Shown in pieces: positions 1 to 13,300 of a stretch of DNA of 64,000 nucleotides. The translations under genes and the position numbers were made by a program. The number at the start of each line of letters is the position of its first letter. Position 1 is the first letter of the stretch. This DNA comes from Acheta domesticus. Its lineage: Eukaryota > Arthropoda > Insecta > Orthoptera > Gryllidae. Where the stretch lies: assembly GCA_031308135.1 (NCBI GenBank), contig JAHLJT010009419.1, positions 179,150,739 through 179,214,738 on the forward strand, written 5' to 3'. The notes under the pieces are model-generated. The model was not told the DNA's origin and did not search any database. It saw only the letters and a program-made list of their open reading frames with translations.

Positions 1-1800
1 GTACTGTTACCTCGTAGTTCATTCACTTGAATCTTACTTTTCGTATTCTCCTCCGCTTTCTCTACATCTTTCATTTCTCTCGTTGTCTTCTCTTGCTTTA
101 AAATCTCCATTACGATTTTTATCTGCAAAATATTTTGTAATAATCTAAAGATTAATTTTTGCTCTTAACTGCTGTTTGATCCTAAAGATGCTACTAAGAT
201 TTATTGTTCCTATCATATTCAGACCGAAAAAATGCATATTTGACTGTGAACAAAGGCATTCTCTTCGTCTATCAAAAGTATTATTATTTTATAATGTAAC
301 TGGAGGAAAAGTAATAATGAGGATTTTTAAACCCTGATCTAGTATGCTCCTTACATAGTGCGATTTTGTAAATGTATTTTTATTTCTTATTGGCGCAAGG
401 AACATATGGATATGTAGCTTAATGTGTTTACTAGCGCAGTAAATTCTTTTAACGTGACGTGTCATAAATTACCTGAACCATGTGTATGGACCGATGGAAG
501 CTGATGTCGAAAACACACGAGAAGAAACTTCGAATTCCATTCTACTGGGTGCATACAAGTTCATCTCAATGGTCACCACCCTAAGCGTTGATTGAGAAAC
601 ACGTTAACGACCAGAACGGCGACTCGTTAGTGGACAGTTCAGATCCTCTCGGAGATAACTGATTTGAAAAGGCCTCTATGACACTACGCAGTTTTCTAAA
701 CTGCTACAAAATCTACAGCACAGAGTTTACAGTAAACGTGTTCGCGCAAGTTGGGTGCCGTTGAGGGAAGCAGAACACAGACGTATTTACTATTGCCATG
801 CAATAATTGTTGCTTCCAAAGAACCGCATTTCATAACTATTTCTTCATTTCACTACCGAGAATATTTCCTCCGCACTAGTTTCATCCAGCTGCACTTTCC
901 TCCGTGACCTCTTTCGCTGCGTAACTACCAGAAGAAAGCTACACACTTTATACACGGTTCGACAGTTTTCCGTGTTCCTCCCGCAATCGCTCAACTGCTC
1001 TTTCGTTTCCTACATTCCAACTTCCTTCATTGTCATCTCTTCTTTTATATTACGCTTCTCGTGTAGCGAAACAGTCCACCACGGTTACAATATTAAATAA
1101 AGCGTAAACACGTTATAGTTCAGAGAGTTTGAGAAACGGAGATTACACGCTGGAAGAGAAGAATAATTGTGTATGACTTGGTCATTGCCTTATTCTTTCG
1201 TTCCCAGCTTTCCATTACCATTAATATATCATTTTTCTAAAAGAAAATACTTCGTATATGCAACATTGTGTCATTGCCACTCGATCCTTCCCAGCATTCT
1301 CCCTCCTCCTTTTGCTCTCCTCTTCTCTCTTTCTTCCGTCTTGAACTGAGTTTTCCTTTTCTACACATTCTCATTCGTCTACGTCTACTATTGGCTTACC
1401 CAGAAGTGTACTGGTCCGCGTAAATTCCTAATCCGTAAAAACGTTTAACAAGTATCACCGCAAAAACCTCAATTCAGTTTCGTGTACAGCTCATAGTGCG
1501 AGTGGACGCGTATCATGCGGTGGTGTCCGTCAGTCTGTTGTGGTTTCATGTGAGAGCGTGCGTATGCTTTGTTGCTCTCTTTCTCCACTTTCCTCCGCGA
1601 CCTCCTTCGCCGCGTCTCCTCCTCCTCCTCCGTCCCGGGCGCGCGCTGCAGCCCTGTCGCAACGCGGCCGCGTGCTGCACCGCGCCGGCGCTTCCGCTTT
1701 CCTCGAACGCCGCGTTTCCCAACCTGCCCGCGACGCCAGCGCCCCTTGGCCATGGTCGGCCGCCCTGACCTCCATCGCCCGCCTGCACTTCTATCCCCAA
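1..1800. other. Non-coding, no gene seen
   Basis: AT-rich sequence with stops in all frames. The only notable patch is CpG-rich (about 1640-1750), just before the minisatellite. The short open frames here lack family resemblance and splice context. Confidence 0.6.
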
Positions 1801-2400
1801 CCCTCAATCCACAATCCCCCAATCCACAACCCCCAGTCCAAAATACTCTAGTCCACATCTCTCAGTCCACAGTCCTTCAGTGCACAAGCCTCCAGTCCAC
1901 AAGTCTCCAGTCCACAAGTCTCCAGTCCACAAGTCTCCAGTCCACAAGTCTCCAGTCCACAAGTCTCCAGTCCACAAGTCTCCAGTCCACAAGTCTCCAG
2001 TCCACAAGTCTCCAGTCCACAAGTCTCCAGTCCACAAGTCTCCAGTCCACAAGTCTCCAGTCCACAAGTCTCCAGTCCACAAGTCTCCAGTCCACAAGTA
2101 TCCAGTCCACAAGTCTCCAGTCCACAAGTCTCCAGTCCACAAGTATCCAGTCCACAATCTTCCAGTCCACAATCTTCCAGTCCACAATCTTCCAGTCCAC
2201 AATCTTCCAGTCCACAATCTTCCAGTCCACAATCTTCCAGTCCACAATCTTCCAGTCCGCAATCTTCCAGTCCGCAATCTTCCAGTCCGCAATCTTCCAG
2301 TCTGCAATCTTCCAGTTCGCAATCCTCCAGTCCGCAATCTGCCAATACACAATGTCCCAATACACAGTGTCTCGGTCCCACAATCTCCCAGTTCACAAAC
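1801..2400. repeat. 15-bp minisatellite
   Basis: About 30 units of TCCAGTCCACAAGTC run from 1891 to about 2340, with degenerate units on both sides. The array is layered: the CAAGTC form dominates to about 2150, then CAATCT units, then units with CCGCAATCT from about 2255. This is the pattern left by successive local duplications of a mutated unit. Because 15 is a multiple of 3, several frames stay open by default, giving low-complexity pseudo-proteins of pentapeptide repeats. I do not regard any as a gene. Confidence 0.97.
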
Positions 2401-4640
2401 ACCATTTCTGCAATCCCAATTCCCGTCTCGTCTCATCTCATCCCATCCCCATCTCTGTTCCTCAACTCCCATTTCCATTCACAATTTCTCACCGCACATT
2501 GCCCATCGTTAATCATCCAATCCCTTTCCCAAACGTCCCTCATCCATTCCCGTATTTCCGTAACCTTTCCGTCATTCCCGTCGACTTCGTTGCACACTTC
2601 GTCTCCCAACCTCTAATAGTAATTTCGAATCCACCATTCAACTTTACTTTTCCATTCCTTAATTTCTATCTCAATTCTCCCTCACCACACATTCGCCATT
2701 CTTAATCTCCCCTTTATTTCGCGCTCCAGTATTTTGGGGCTGAAAATTCTGCTTGGTTTCTGCATTTATTTCTATCGTGAAAAATAAACGAATGTCGGAA
2801 TATCTTCATTAGTTCTTCACTCCTTTCCCAAGATGAATGTCATAGCAAAGAATTTCGCCTCTTTTTGCAAAGCTCTTTTCCACATTTTGATATGAAGTAC
2901 TCGTACAATTTTTGTTTTACAGATGCATTGTCGTCGTAATATTATCTTCAAATAGACAGATAGATAGATTGATAGATAGATAGATAGATAGATAGACATA
3001 TATCTATTATTATTTCCGCAGATATGTTAATACAGAATAAATACTACACTACAATAAAAACAGTTCCGTCTCGTATATCCTCTTTATTTAGAGAAAAAGT
3101 GCATTTTGGGTGCCTAACGTTTGTCTTACTGCCCTCTCTTGACTCAGCTTAGCGTCCACCGACCTCGCTGTGCACTCTCGTCTTTCGCGGCCAAAGCGAC
3201 GCATTTCCGGGCTGCGATGGCACGGAGCGGGCAACAGCGAGCCAGGGCGGATCGCAGCAGGGTACGAAGGGGCTGGGTGGGGCACGACGGAGCGTGACGG
3301 ACCAGGGTGTGCAGTGCTGGGCTGGACTGAGTGGAGCTGCGTGTAATGGGACAAAAAAGAGAGGGGCATATGAGTATCAGAGGACGATGAACGTGCTGGG
3401 AAGGGATGGGGTGGGGCGGATAGTGCTGGTACCGAGAAAGAGGCGGTGCTTCTGGAGAGCCGTACGATAGCAGTTTGGCTATATAATGGCCTCTCGGACT
3501 TGCGTCACGGCTTGTGTTTGACGTCCAGTGGAGTGCGCACGGCAGTGAGGGAAGCACTAAGGCACGCGTTTGGGAAATCGTTTTCTAGCCCTCAAAGTGC
3601 ACCCTTATCGCCGGAAGATAGCACTAATTCTGACATCGGAGATAGTCGAAGGAGGTACTATAAATGCAGTAAAAATAGGTAGTTGTGCTGGGTAGTTGTG
3701 CAACTACTAATTAAGATCGCAGTTTCAGTAATTCAAATAGTATTTCTTGAAAGATTAAGATTTACATATCACGTTTTCCTTTCAAAGCAGTTGACTCGTG
3801 TGTTATACATTGTGCCACGTGCACCTATTCTTCTATTGTTTTGCCTGCATATCTATTACCTATTCAAATAACATGTTCACTAAAAGAACTGGTAGCAAAA
3901 TGTTGCCATCATTATTAGCATTAACATCTTGAAAATGAAAACACTACTGCGTGCACTGAAAATGGATATTAGAAAAATTAAGGTTCTCGTAGAATATTTT
4001 CAGTACACACTTTTTTATTAGCTACTTTCGTTTTTCTTAACTTTATCTGTTTCTCTCTTGTTTTTTTAACATTATACTTCTTTAGGTTTTTCTCTAATAC
4101 TTTCTCCTTTCTCAATTCATCAATGTAAATAGAACTATGTATTTCCTTTAGAATGAAAAGTACAATAGAAATGTAAGGAAGGTAAAAAGAAACGGATGTC
4201 CTGCTAAATATTATTTTGGAAAATTAATTCAATCGTTTCTGTGTCCTTGGTATGAAGATGTTCAGGGTAAAATGACTAAAATATTTTGCTTTAGAAAGTG
4301 AAATATTTTCTTGCAGAAGAAGACTTTCACTTCACTGGCGGCCATACCTTGTCGAATTCGTTTTTTAAGCTCCCTAAAACATTTTAATGTGCCTCTCTTT
4401 GTCTGACTTGAATTTGGTTTCCCGGATCTTGTGAACCTCTCTAAGATACTTAAATATACTACGTTGATAAATACTTTTAGGATACGCCGCATGATTTCTA
4501 AGTATGAACATGTGAGTAGTCATTGACATGAACATGTTACATATTAAATAGTGAATGGAATCACAGTCAAGAAACAAATGCATTAGCAACGTTGCGTGGC
4601 TGACACTTTTTACACTAGCTAAATAGTTGAGCTAACAATA
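2401..4640. other. Non-coding, no gene seen
   Basis: AT-rich apart from a CpG-rich patch at about 3170-3330. A (TAGA)n microsatellite with one TTGA interruption lies at 2953-2997. No coding or RNA gene is supported. Confidence 0.6.
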
Positions 4641-4899
4641 CCACTGCCTGTATAATAATTTTTGATCCTCTCAAGACCGACGGATATTATGGGTAGGATG
4701 GGTAGCTATATCCACCCGAGTCGGTAAAATACCATCATGTAATATAATATATTTTAATAATATCAAATAATATTATCATGTAATAAAATACAAAAAGATA
4801 TGCAAATCCGAAAATGAAAAATAAGTAAAATATAATAATATTTAAGGACGAATTTATGAGATATTTAAAAATTATTATATTTTTTTAAAAATTTAAACA

Positions 4900-4940
4900 G
4901 TTGGCGTTTCGACCAATGTTTTTGATCCTCATAATAACAA
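4900..4940 (-). other. Penelope-type hammerhead-like motif, degenerate
   Basis: On the minus strand a TATGAG box is followed by a short GATC/GGTC stem and then GAAAC. This is the layout of the hammerhead ribozyme core (CUGANGA, stem II, GAAA) known in Penelope-like retroelement ends. The first box is damaged, so it is probably inactive. AT-rich sequence on both sides carries a second TTTTTGATCCTC near 4660. Family assignment is inference. Confidence 0.35.
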
Positions 4941-5235
4941 GTGTACAATTAAAAGAAATATTATATAAAAATGTTTAGTATGGAGAGCAAGAGAAAACTT
5001 GTAGCAAAACGGACCTTGATTTGTTTAATATCCATTGCAATGTATGACAGTTTTCCCCCTTCATATACATTTTCAGGGGGAAGTAAAGGGGGAGGGGGAA
5101 CCACCGACGGGCCAATTATCCCCTCCGACTTAACACTAACCATCGGCCCTGGATTCTCTGGTGATTAATTTTTGTGTTTCACTTTCGGGCGTACACCAGA
5201 CAAGAAATTCGAATTCTACGAGTGGAAAATCATTC

Positions 5236-5515
5236 TACGCTTGGAAAATCATTATTCGCTCGCGTGGGAAGAGAATGAAATAGTAACATAATTTTACGAG
5301 ATGAATATGATTACACGAGACGATAAATGCTTCGTGAGAATGAATGAGATTCGCGGGAATTGTAGTACTATACATTTCATTCGATGCGTTTTTTCATTGT
5401 TAGTTTATTTCGAATAAATAAATAATGTCGTGTTAAAAGAGTTTCAGGCCGATGATAATTGCAGATAGCTGCCCATTGTTCTGTTTTTGTCGTGAATTTT
5501 ACATTGTAATGTATC
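5236..5515 (+). repeat. Direct repeat, left copy
   Basis: Begins TGGAAAATCATTATTCGCT and ends near TTACATTGTAATGTA. It is highly similar to the copy at 6322-6598 in the same orientation, with small indels. The pair flanks about 0.8 kb that contains a SINE. No TG...CA ends or target duplication are evident, so an LTR/TRIM reading is not supported. Confidence 0.85.
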
Positions 5516-5640
5516 GCGATTAAGACTCAAGCTGTAGTTGTGAGCACGTGGTTGTCAACTCGAAGAACCATCACAGAAAAGTGCAAGAAAGATCAGCGCG
5601 ACCGAGTGAAATGGTGTTCTTCGACACTGAACGTCCGCGG

Positions 5641-5997
5641 AGTTAAGTTAAGTTAATGCCTTATTTTACGTGGCGAGACTCGGGCCATGAGGCCCGCTCT
5701 TCCGTCTGACCACGCAAATTTCACTACGCTCCTTTCACCATCTAGCGGAGAAAGAAGGTATTATCTCGGGTGACGAAACAGGCGATTTGAATTTAGCTCA
5801 GAGGTTCATTTAGGCTTCAGGACCTTTTACATGCAAGTAAATCTACTAACATGGGACAGCCGGCTGTACTTCCCCTCCGAAGGAAGGCGTATGAAGGATT
5901 TTTTCGCCCTTAAAAATCCACGGCTTCGATCGGGTTTGAATCCGCAATCTTGGGTACAACAATCCGATACGCTGACCGTTATACCATCTGAATGCGC
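5641..5997 (-). mobile_element. tRNA-derived SINE
   Basis: Read on the minus strand, the head has a pol III A box (TGGTATAACGGTCAGCG, 5970-5986) and, about 30 bp on, a B box (GATTCAAACC within 5932-5943), in tRNA-like spacing. A body of about 260 bp follows, and the 3' end is a short (TTAAC)3 tail at 5641-5656. This is the architecture of a tRNA-type SINE. There is no acceptor-stem pairing typical of a real tRNA, so it is not called a tRNA gene. No clear target duplication was found. Confidence 0.8.
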
Positions 5998-6320
5998 AGG
6001 AGTGGAGCGTAACAGGCTGCAGGTGGAGTGTCCTGCTCCAGTGCGGGAGATTGGGGTTTTCGTAATAGCCCGTTAGGTCCTTCGCATTGAGCTGGTGCTC
6101 CCTCTGCCAGTGCTCCGAGAGCACGCGAGGAATCTCTACTAGCATCGCCGCGCCCACCGCCGCGCCGCGCCGCGCCGCGCCGGTTCTCGCCTTCGTTCTC
6201 GCGGGCGGTTGTGCGTGTGCCTTCACAGGAGATAACGCCTGCCGAGATAGTACACCCATCGCATAATAATTGTGCTTGTGAGGCGAAGCATGTGAGAGGA
6301 AAAAGAGTTTGTGTGGCCAC
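5998..6320. other. GC-rich spacer between direct repeats
   Basis: CpG-rich sequence with a (GCCGC)n-like run near 6160-6180. No gene is seen. Confidence 0.5.
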
Positions 6321-6321
6321 G

Positions 6322-6598
6322 CGTGGAAAATCATTATTCGCTGGCGTGGGAAGAGAATGAAATAGTAACCTAATTTTACGAGATGAATGTGATTTTACGA
6401 GACGATAAATGCTTCGTGAGAATGAATGAGATTCGCGGGAATTGTAGTACTATACATTTCATTCGATGCGTTTTTCATTGTAATTTTATGTGGAATAAAT
6501 ATATAATTTAGTCTGTTATAAGAGTTTTAGTCCGATGATTATTGCAGATAGCTGTCCATTGTTCTGTTTTTGTCGTGAATTTTACGTTGTAATGTAAA
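6322..6598 (+). repeat. Direct repeat, right copy
   Basis: Second copy of the 5236-5515 repeat. Long identical blocks cover the segment GAGAATGAATGAGATTCGCG onward. Differences are point changes and one-to-three-base indels, so the duplication is fairly recent or both copies belong to an active family. Confidence 0.85.
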
Positions 6599-6599
6599 C

Positions 6600-9500
6600 G
6601 TCTTTTCCTTAGCGTATTTTTTTCATTCGTAATTTCTCTTATTAATCTTTAAAGGCATTAACATACCAGTTTTTGCGGATCTTTAAAGGCATTGGCATGT
6701 GCGTATCATAGTACAGTAAAACTTGCTCAAAGCGAAACCTCAAGGGACCAGACGTTTGTTAGACTATTAGACGAAATATGTGTTAGACAAAATTCTGCTT
6801 TATGCAATGTAATCCTGTAGAATTTGTGATTGGCAGGACCCCCATTTATGTTCTCATTAGACAAATTTCCGCATAATACACGTTCCGCATTGAGCAAGTT
6901 TTACTGCATTTACAAAGGTCTGTGTTTCACTCGTTCTTATTCACATAAACGATTTATTTTGCACTCTTTTTTCCCTTTTTACAATAGTTCACTCACTCTC
7001 GCTGTTTACTCTTAAAAATCCACTCGTTCTTCGACTAATCTATTTAATTCAAAGTAAAATAGTCAAAATAATAGTTAGAAACACTCTGAAATAGAGTAAT
7101 TCAGCCTCGTCTAGACACGTCACTTTGCACACCAATTACGGCAGTGGATGCATTAATCAGTTCATTCCTCATTGCAGTTGACAGTTCTTGTAATTCGCAG
7201 GCTGTGCATCCGAAAGTGAAACCAGCCGAGCGGGCAATCTCCTCCCCCCTCACCTTTCATTACCTGCCTTCAAATTCGTCGCCTAGGGCCAAACGCAGTT
7301 CCGCTGCGGAGGCGAGGAGCCGAAAAACCGGCGGCGGCGGCGGACGCATTGACGTGATTGAGCGTCTGTTGAGCTCCGCACTTTCTCGTCCCCGAATGTG
7401 TCGTACGTTGACCTCATCATCTTTCGTGAATACAAATGACATAACTTATGTGATCGGCGGTCATGCTAAAATACTTTCTGAGAAAGTCTCGTTAAGAGTG
7501 TCGTTCTAAAAGAAATCTCGCCAATTTTTAAAGCTTCAAAAGGAGTTGATTAACAATCAAAAACCAATAGTGGTCAACGACGAACCGAACGACGAATGCC
7601 CGTCGTTTTTTCTCTATTTTCGTCTACGTAAGGAATTTCTACGTTATTCAGGATTTTTATGATTATATCAATTAATTCCAAGTGGTCGTTTCGTCTTTCT
7701 ACGCTTATCGGATGTTTACAAAAAATTCGAAAACGTCGCCATGCGTCAATTTCATCGCTCCGTGGAAACCCCACCGTTCTCACAGAGCCAGTGCCTATCA
7801 TAATCGCATTGAAATCTTGTTTTAGGGTCTGACGTTGTACAGAACGGTTGTGCAATCGGAACAACATTGTGAAACTTGACCGTGTACCGAAATGACATCG
7901 GTATACCACTGGTAAGAGTAATAAATGCAGTGGTATGAAGAACATAAATGTAATTTCATTATCTGTGCACGTGTTCTAGAATTCAGTGGAAAATAGCTAT
8001 TAAAATCATCATTCTCCATGTTGTCGCGGCAGGAAGTATTATTCCTTCGCGAAGGACATGATGAGGAATAAGAGCCTAAAGCTATAAATGATTTACTCTT
8101 GAAAATGGATTTTATTACATCGGAGTGAATATTTTGTTAACAAAAACTTGCAAAAACTCATTTCTTTCTGTATTTCAATTTCAATTTGTGTATGGCTTAG
8201 GGTATGAATTACAGAATTACGAAAACGTGCACAGAATTCACCTCTCTCCGTAGCAAGTCACACACAGTTTTTAACTGTTATTGACGTAAAATAAATAAAA
8301 ATGTTGCTAAAATCTGTACACTATGTCTTTCTTAATTGGAAATTCAAAGTTGCATGATAACTATATTTCTATAATTTACTTTGTGATTATGAAACCAATT
8401 TAAACCGTATGATAACACAGCATTATCTGCTTCTTTTCCGCTAAGAATGTTCGTGTTATTTAATTGAGTTAATTAGATTCCAATGGTAGCTTATCTTTTA
8501 CGTAAATTAGGAGAAAAATCCTCAATTCGATCGCAGGATTCCTTTTTTAATTGACATTGAGTCTGAAATATGAGTATGTGTGGTCATTAGTTAGTAATAT
8601 AATTTTAAACTTATAATTCCAAATTTTTGTGATCGAACGAAAATATATGTCTGCATTCAAGCGTTTTTGTTAATATTTGCGCACTTCTTCAAATTCTAAC
8701 TCAGGTCGAAGTCATCAAAGTCTCCCGTTATGCTAGGAGATCGATATAACATTTTGCATCTTCCAGTTTTGCAGTCAAGAAGCGTATGAGGATTCCATGG
8801 CACGTATCAACATTCAATAAGAGAAGATATGTAATATTGGTCAGGGACGACAATCAGTTTCTCTAAATGCAACATTGAAGTACACATTTAAGACCATTAT
8901 TTGAAATACATATTTCTACTCACTTGTCTGTTTTTCATTCGGGCCAGAATAATCCATTATGAAAATTTTATTCATAGTAGAGCTTACGATCGTATCGAAC
9001 CACTAGTTTAATTGTGTAACTTATCTGAAACCGCGTCGCCCAAGAAAAAATCTACCAGATAATACTAGTGATTTAATCACGACATTGATCATTGATTGGT
9101 AATTGAAGACCTCGAGATCTTGTAGTTTTATCTCTTATCAAATTTTCTCATGTCAAATTTTGCAATATCAATATCCATAAGCCCTAGGCCTTTTCCATCT
9201 TGTCTCTGTAAATAAATTTAAACAAGTGACCTGCACGCGTAAAACAGTTCATGAAGAAAATAACACAAAATTGTTTTGAAAATGTAGCATGTGCATTTCT
9301 TAAGAACAACAAATGTAGCAAATATTTAATGGCGGGCGTCCTCTTCCGTGGTACCTTTGATGTTGCATGGCGTCAGCTTTCTCGTAGTAGAAGAGCAGTG
9401 AGTATAAAAATTCAGTCGATACGCTTAGTACGAGAATTCGCTGAATTGCACAATTAAATACACTGATTTTCAGTGAAAATCAAAACTCTTTATGGTATTT

Positions 9501-9620
9501 GCATTTTTTCCTTGGTCCAAGGCAAAAATTACAATTACAAAATTACATACAAATTACATAATTACAAAATTTCAATTAAAAAAACATAGACACCTCTATT
9601 ATGTCCGGTAGTTGTAAAGT
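6600..9620. other. Non-coding, no gene seen
   Basis: AT-rich. A GC-rich block at 7220-7400 and a 123-residue minus-strand open frame at 7574-7945 were examined. The latter has no recognised domain and no neighbour that would make it an exon. Confidence 0.5.
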
Positions 9621-9626
9621 TTCCCT

Positions 9627-9830
9627 TCAAATTCTGCGCGCATTGGAAATTAGCAACATATATTTTGGATTTTTTCCGACTTCCCTGGGTATCTAACGAA
9701 ACAGTTCACATCTCTCATATAGCCCCAGTCTGCATAGTTTCTTTTCAATTTCTTCGCGCATTCGATATTGAAAATGTACCTTTTAACACCAACTGGCGGA
9801 CAAATACAGAAAACGTGTAATAGATTTCTT
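9627..9830 (-). repeat. Unclassified dispersed repeat, copy 1
   Basis: Shares TGGGTATCTAACGAAA and the CGCGCATT..AAATT block with a segment at about 60380-60490. On the minus strand both copies can be read as a peptide ending in FVRYP. The CGCGCATT block also occurs twice inside this copy, about 117 bp apart. Class unknown; possibly the UTR or decayed ORF of a transposon. Confidence 0.5.
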
Positions 9831-9939
9831 ATAGTCAGGGGATGCAATACGTTTTATCTTATGGCAGATATTCATTCTGAAGAGAAAAATGACACGATTT
9901 GCTCCCAAACCCTTCATGTGTAATGTATTGCGAGGAAGC

Positions 9940-10325
9940 CCGTTGGCCACAGACGCGCGTGGCAGGGGGTCGTAATTCGGGGGAAGGGGGAGGGGGAGAG
10001 GGGGCGGACGCGAGGACCCGTTCACTCTCGCTTCCAAATCTTTCGGCCGCCGACCCTCTCCGGGGCGCTGCTGTCACTTTTCCCGTTCGTCTTCCGCCGT
10101 CGCGCCGATCGCGGTGGGCGGAGAGAAATTATTCTCACGATTTGCTGCGTCGCGACGGTGGCATCGGACTAGGCGCCGTCGTGGGCCGTCGCGCGCCGAG
10201 AGAGCGGGCGAGCGGATGTGTCGCACTGGAAATTCGGGCCCGATCGGCGGGAGAGCGAATGGGACGTGTTTCATGTGCCACGCCTGAGATAATTTGGGAT
10301 GTAAGAGTTGGATCAGAGAAATTTG
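9940..10325 (+). promoter_or_regulatory. CpG-rich block ending in a splice donor
   Basis: Dense in CpG from about 9950 to 10260. It ends with TTG|GTAAGT, donor GT at 10326-10327, a strong consensus. It could be a promoter with a non-coding first exon on the + strand, perhaps for the elongase gene 19 kb downstream. No TATA box or initiator is convincing. Inference only. Confidence 0.3.
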
Positions 10326-10329
10326 GTAA

Positions 10330-13300
10330 GTAACCGACGATATTTGTGATCGAAAGAGCCGAGTGAAAGTTGGGCGTTTCAGGTTTGAGGTTGCAGGAGA
10401 GGGGGGAATTCTGAATGTATTCTATTCCCGTCCAAGTTGTTTGTTCTTCATGAAATGATGTTCTAGCCTCGTATATTAATGCAAGTAAAATTGCAACGGA
10501 CTTTTGTGCGCTAAAAGTATGACATCCTGTGAGTGAAGTTGAGGAAACTACGTGTGATTCAGAATTAGATTTAAAAATTAATAAGAATAGAAAGTTTATT
10601 GTTTTGAGATATTCTAGCTAAAAAAGCCACTATTCTTGGCATAAGTAATTTTAAAACGACAAAACACCTCAATTTTAGTTAATCAACTTTATTTAAATAT
10701 TAAATTACTTAACATTCTACATTGACTAAATATTATAACTTAGACCAGTAAGGGCAGTCAATAGGGGAAAAATGAATGGAAGCGTTATTTCATTTCAAAT
10801 CGATTAAAGTAAGATAAAAATAACATACATATCAACGTTAAATTTACTTGCGCGCAATCATACTACTTAATTATAAATAAATGCACATAATTCACTACAG
10901 AAAAAATAATATAATTTTACTACTTTCAATTTTACAATTTGTTCGTAACTTTCAGGGCAAATGCTCTTCTGAAGCTCTGGAGAACTGAAGCTTCAACTTT
11001 CTCGTAATGTTCGTGTGATAATTTCAATAAAAATTCTCATACAATGTTTTCCGGATTCCGATTTCTTTTATCACCATGATATCTGCAACTGATAATGAAA
11101 AGAATTAGGCTGTGTGAAAATGCTGACTTACTTACACGTATGCAATGCGCACGAAAAAACCATTCGCGAGTATACATAACCTAATACCTGAACGCGATGC
11201 AAAATTTGATAATAACATTAAGATGATTTTCAAATGCTCCCGCACTTAGTAACGTGACAGCCCCATTTAACACGATCTACAACCAAAATCCCTTAATACC
11301 ATCCAATAGGAAACGAATGCAAGCGGTCTTTAGAGTGAATTTCAATGTCAAGACGAAAGAGAGTCGTTGCGATGCGATAACAACCGGGCGCTGTCCAGGG
11401 CGTTAAAACTGCAGGTGCACGTTGACGCGGGATCCGGTATTTCTGTTGTTGACCCACTTCGCTTTTCTGGTCATTGGAACGCAAAACGTAAAGTTCACTA
11501 AGCCCACGTTGCGGTTATATAAAGACGAGAGGCCCTCGGAACCAGTTTTACGCGGGCGTTGACGCGCGATCTCGCGACCGGTCACTGGCCGCGCCACAAC
11601 GCGGGGTATACTCTTACACGGCCGCGGCCACAGGGAGTGAATTCTGCTATGCTTGCATGCACGTGCATCCACTATGTCATTTTAACATTCTATGATTTTA
11701 ATGCTGGCCCACGTAGTGCAGGTGGCTACGGCGGCGGGCGCTGTATGCGGGACGAACGATTGTGGATTTGAATGCCCGCGAAATGCGTGGACATTGTGAT
11801 GTGAGAGTTAGGGGCAAACCATTATAGATCATCTCAAATCATCCACATCTTTCTCCTTTAATGCATTATTGCTTAGAGACAAAAAGCCTTAGACGAGCCC
11901 AAAGGCTGGCAACTAAAATAATATGATTTTAACGCTGACTGAAGATTTTTATTCATGTTCATCATTGTTTAACTGTTATTGGAGTTTAGCGCGTCTATCC
12001 ATCTACGCAATTCTTACGTTCACATTATTGTGTGAAATAGCGTGAATCTAACTGGAAGTGAATTATAGAAAGTAGTTATGTATTGCTAAAAATAAAAAAA
12101 CTAATTCATTGTATTTTTATATAGCTGAAAGGTGTCAAGGACCAATTTTAGAATTAGACGTGGATCAATTGAAGTAAATATGTGCAAACGTGAAGTTTAG
12201 TGTTAAAGTGTTTCTGTGTTGGATGTCGCGTACATTTTCATATCAAAATTATTTGTTGGTTAACAGCAATTCCACTGGCAGAGTTATTCTGATTTGTATG
12301 GCGTAATTTCTGCTAGAACAAAACTCTCAGTCTCCTACAGCTCCCATTAACATGTAATCTGTTTTCCTTTTACTTCTACCTCTCCTATGTTCATAATAAT
12401 TAGTTATTCGGCCTATTCTCTCCCTTCGCGCAGCCGACGCAGGCGACCGATTTTCTGTAGGCTCTAATTACTTGACTCTAAAAAGTTTAGTTAGCGTGTA
12501 CGTGTGATCAAAATACGCGCGTTTGTTTTCGATTTGTGTCGGTGAAGGTAGAAAGAAGGATAACGGAAGACAGTCGACCTAAAACGCTTGGAGGAAATGC
12601 CATCTTACGTCGTCATCGCGAACATGGTAATTATGTTACGTGACAGAAAGACTGGCCTTCCGCGAAAAAAACATTGAACTAGCTTTTATGATTACTAACC
12701 AACTACCATGCCACATTATTGCCTTGCATTTGCGATATGAGTAAGTTGAAATATGATATTTGGGTACATTCTGAATATTTTTTGTTTTTATGAGAAATTT
12801 GTGTGTTATTTCATGTGAAATTTGTGTGTGTTTTCTATAATTGTATTCGTTAAAATCTTCTCTTACAATAATGGAACATAGCATTTCATTGGCTTCTTTC
12901 GATCTGGCCCAAAAAATAACATATTTGGGGAAAAAATGATTAAACTTGTATTATTTTCTCCATTCGCACACAGCGATATGCTTCAGCGGTACAAACGTTA
13001 TGGAAAAAAGCGTAACAGGTGAAACATGAAAAAGTTCAAAGTGATTAATTATTTCTAATAAACTTTTAAATATCTTGAGGTTTGTAGATCACGATGGAAT
13101 GTTAAGGTAACATCACGTGTCCTTCAATGTTGCAAAGGCATTGTATAACAAAATTTGAATTGCAAATTCCGCGGGTTTCGAAAACGTATAGATTTTACAA
13201 GTTTGTTGACGAAAACAAAGCATAGCGCGCATTTGACATCCTTTGTCGTTAGCCAATCGGAACTCCTGCCAGTGTTTGCTTGTTGGGAGACGACGACCGA

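Noticed and set aside
1891..2340. CRISPR-like array
   Set aside because: Units are contiguous with no spacers and the genome is eukaryotic.
1569..2705. Long open frames over the 15-bp minisatellite
   Set aside because: Open only because the unit is a multiple of three; several frames on both strands are open and encode pure repeats.
5925..5997. tRNA gene
   Set aside because: A and B boxes are present but no complete cloverleaf or acceptor stem; SINE body and tail follow directly.
5236..6598. Miniature LTR retrotransposon
   Set aside because: No TG...CA ends, no primer-binding site and no flanking target duplication were found.
7574..7945. 123-residue minus-strand frame
   Set aside because: No recognised domain, no splice-site support and no homologous copy seen in the window.
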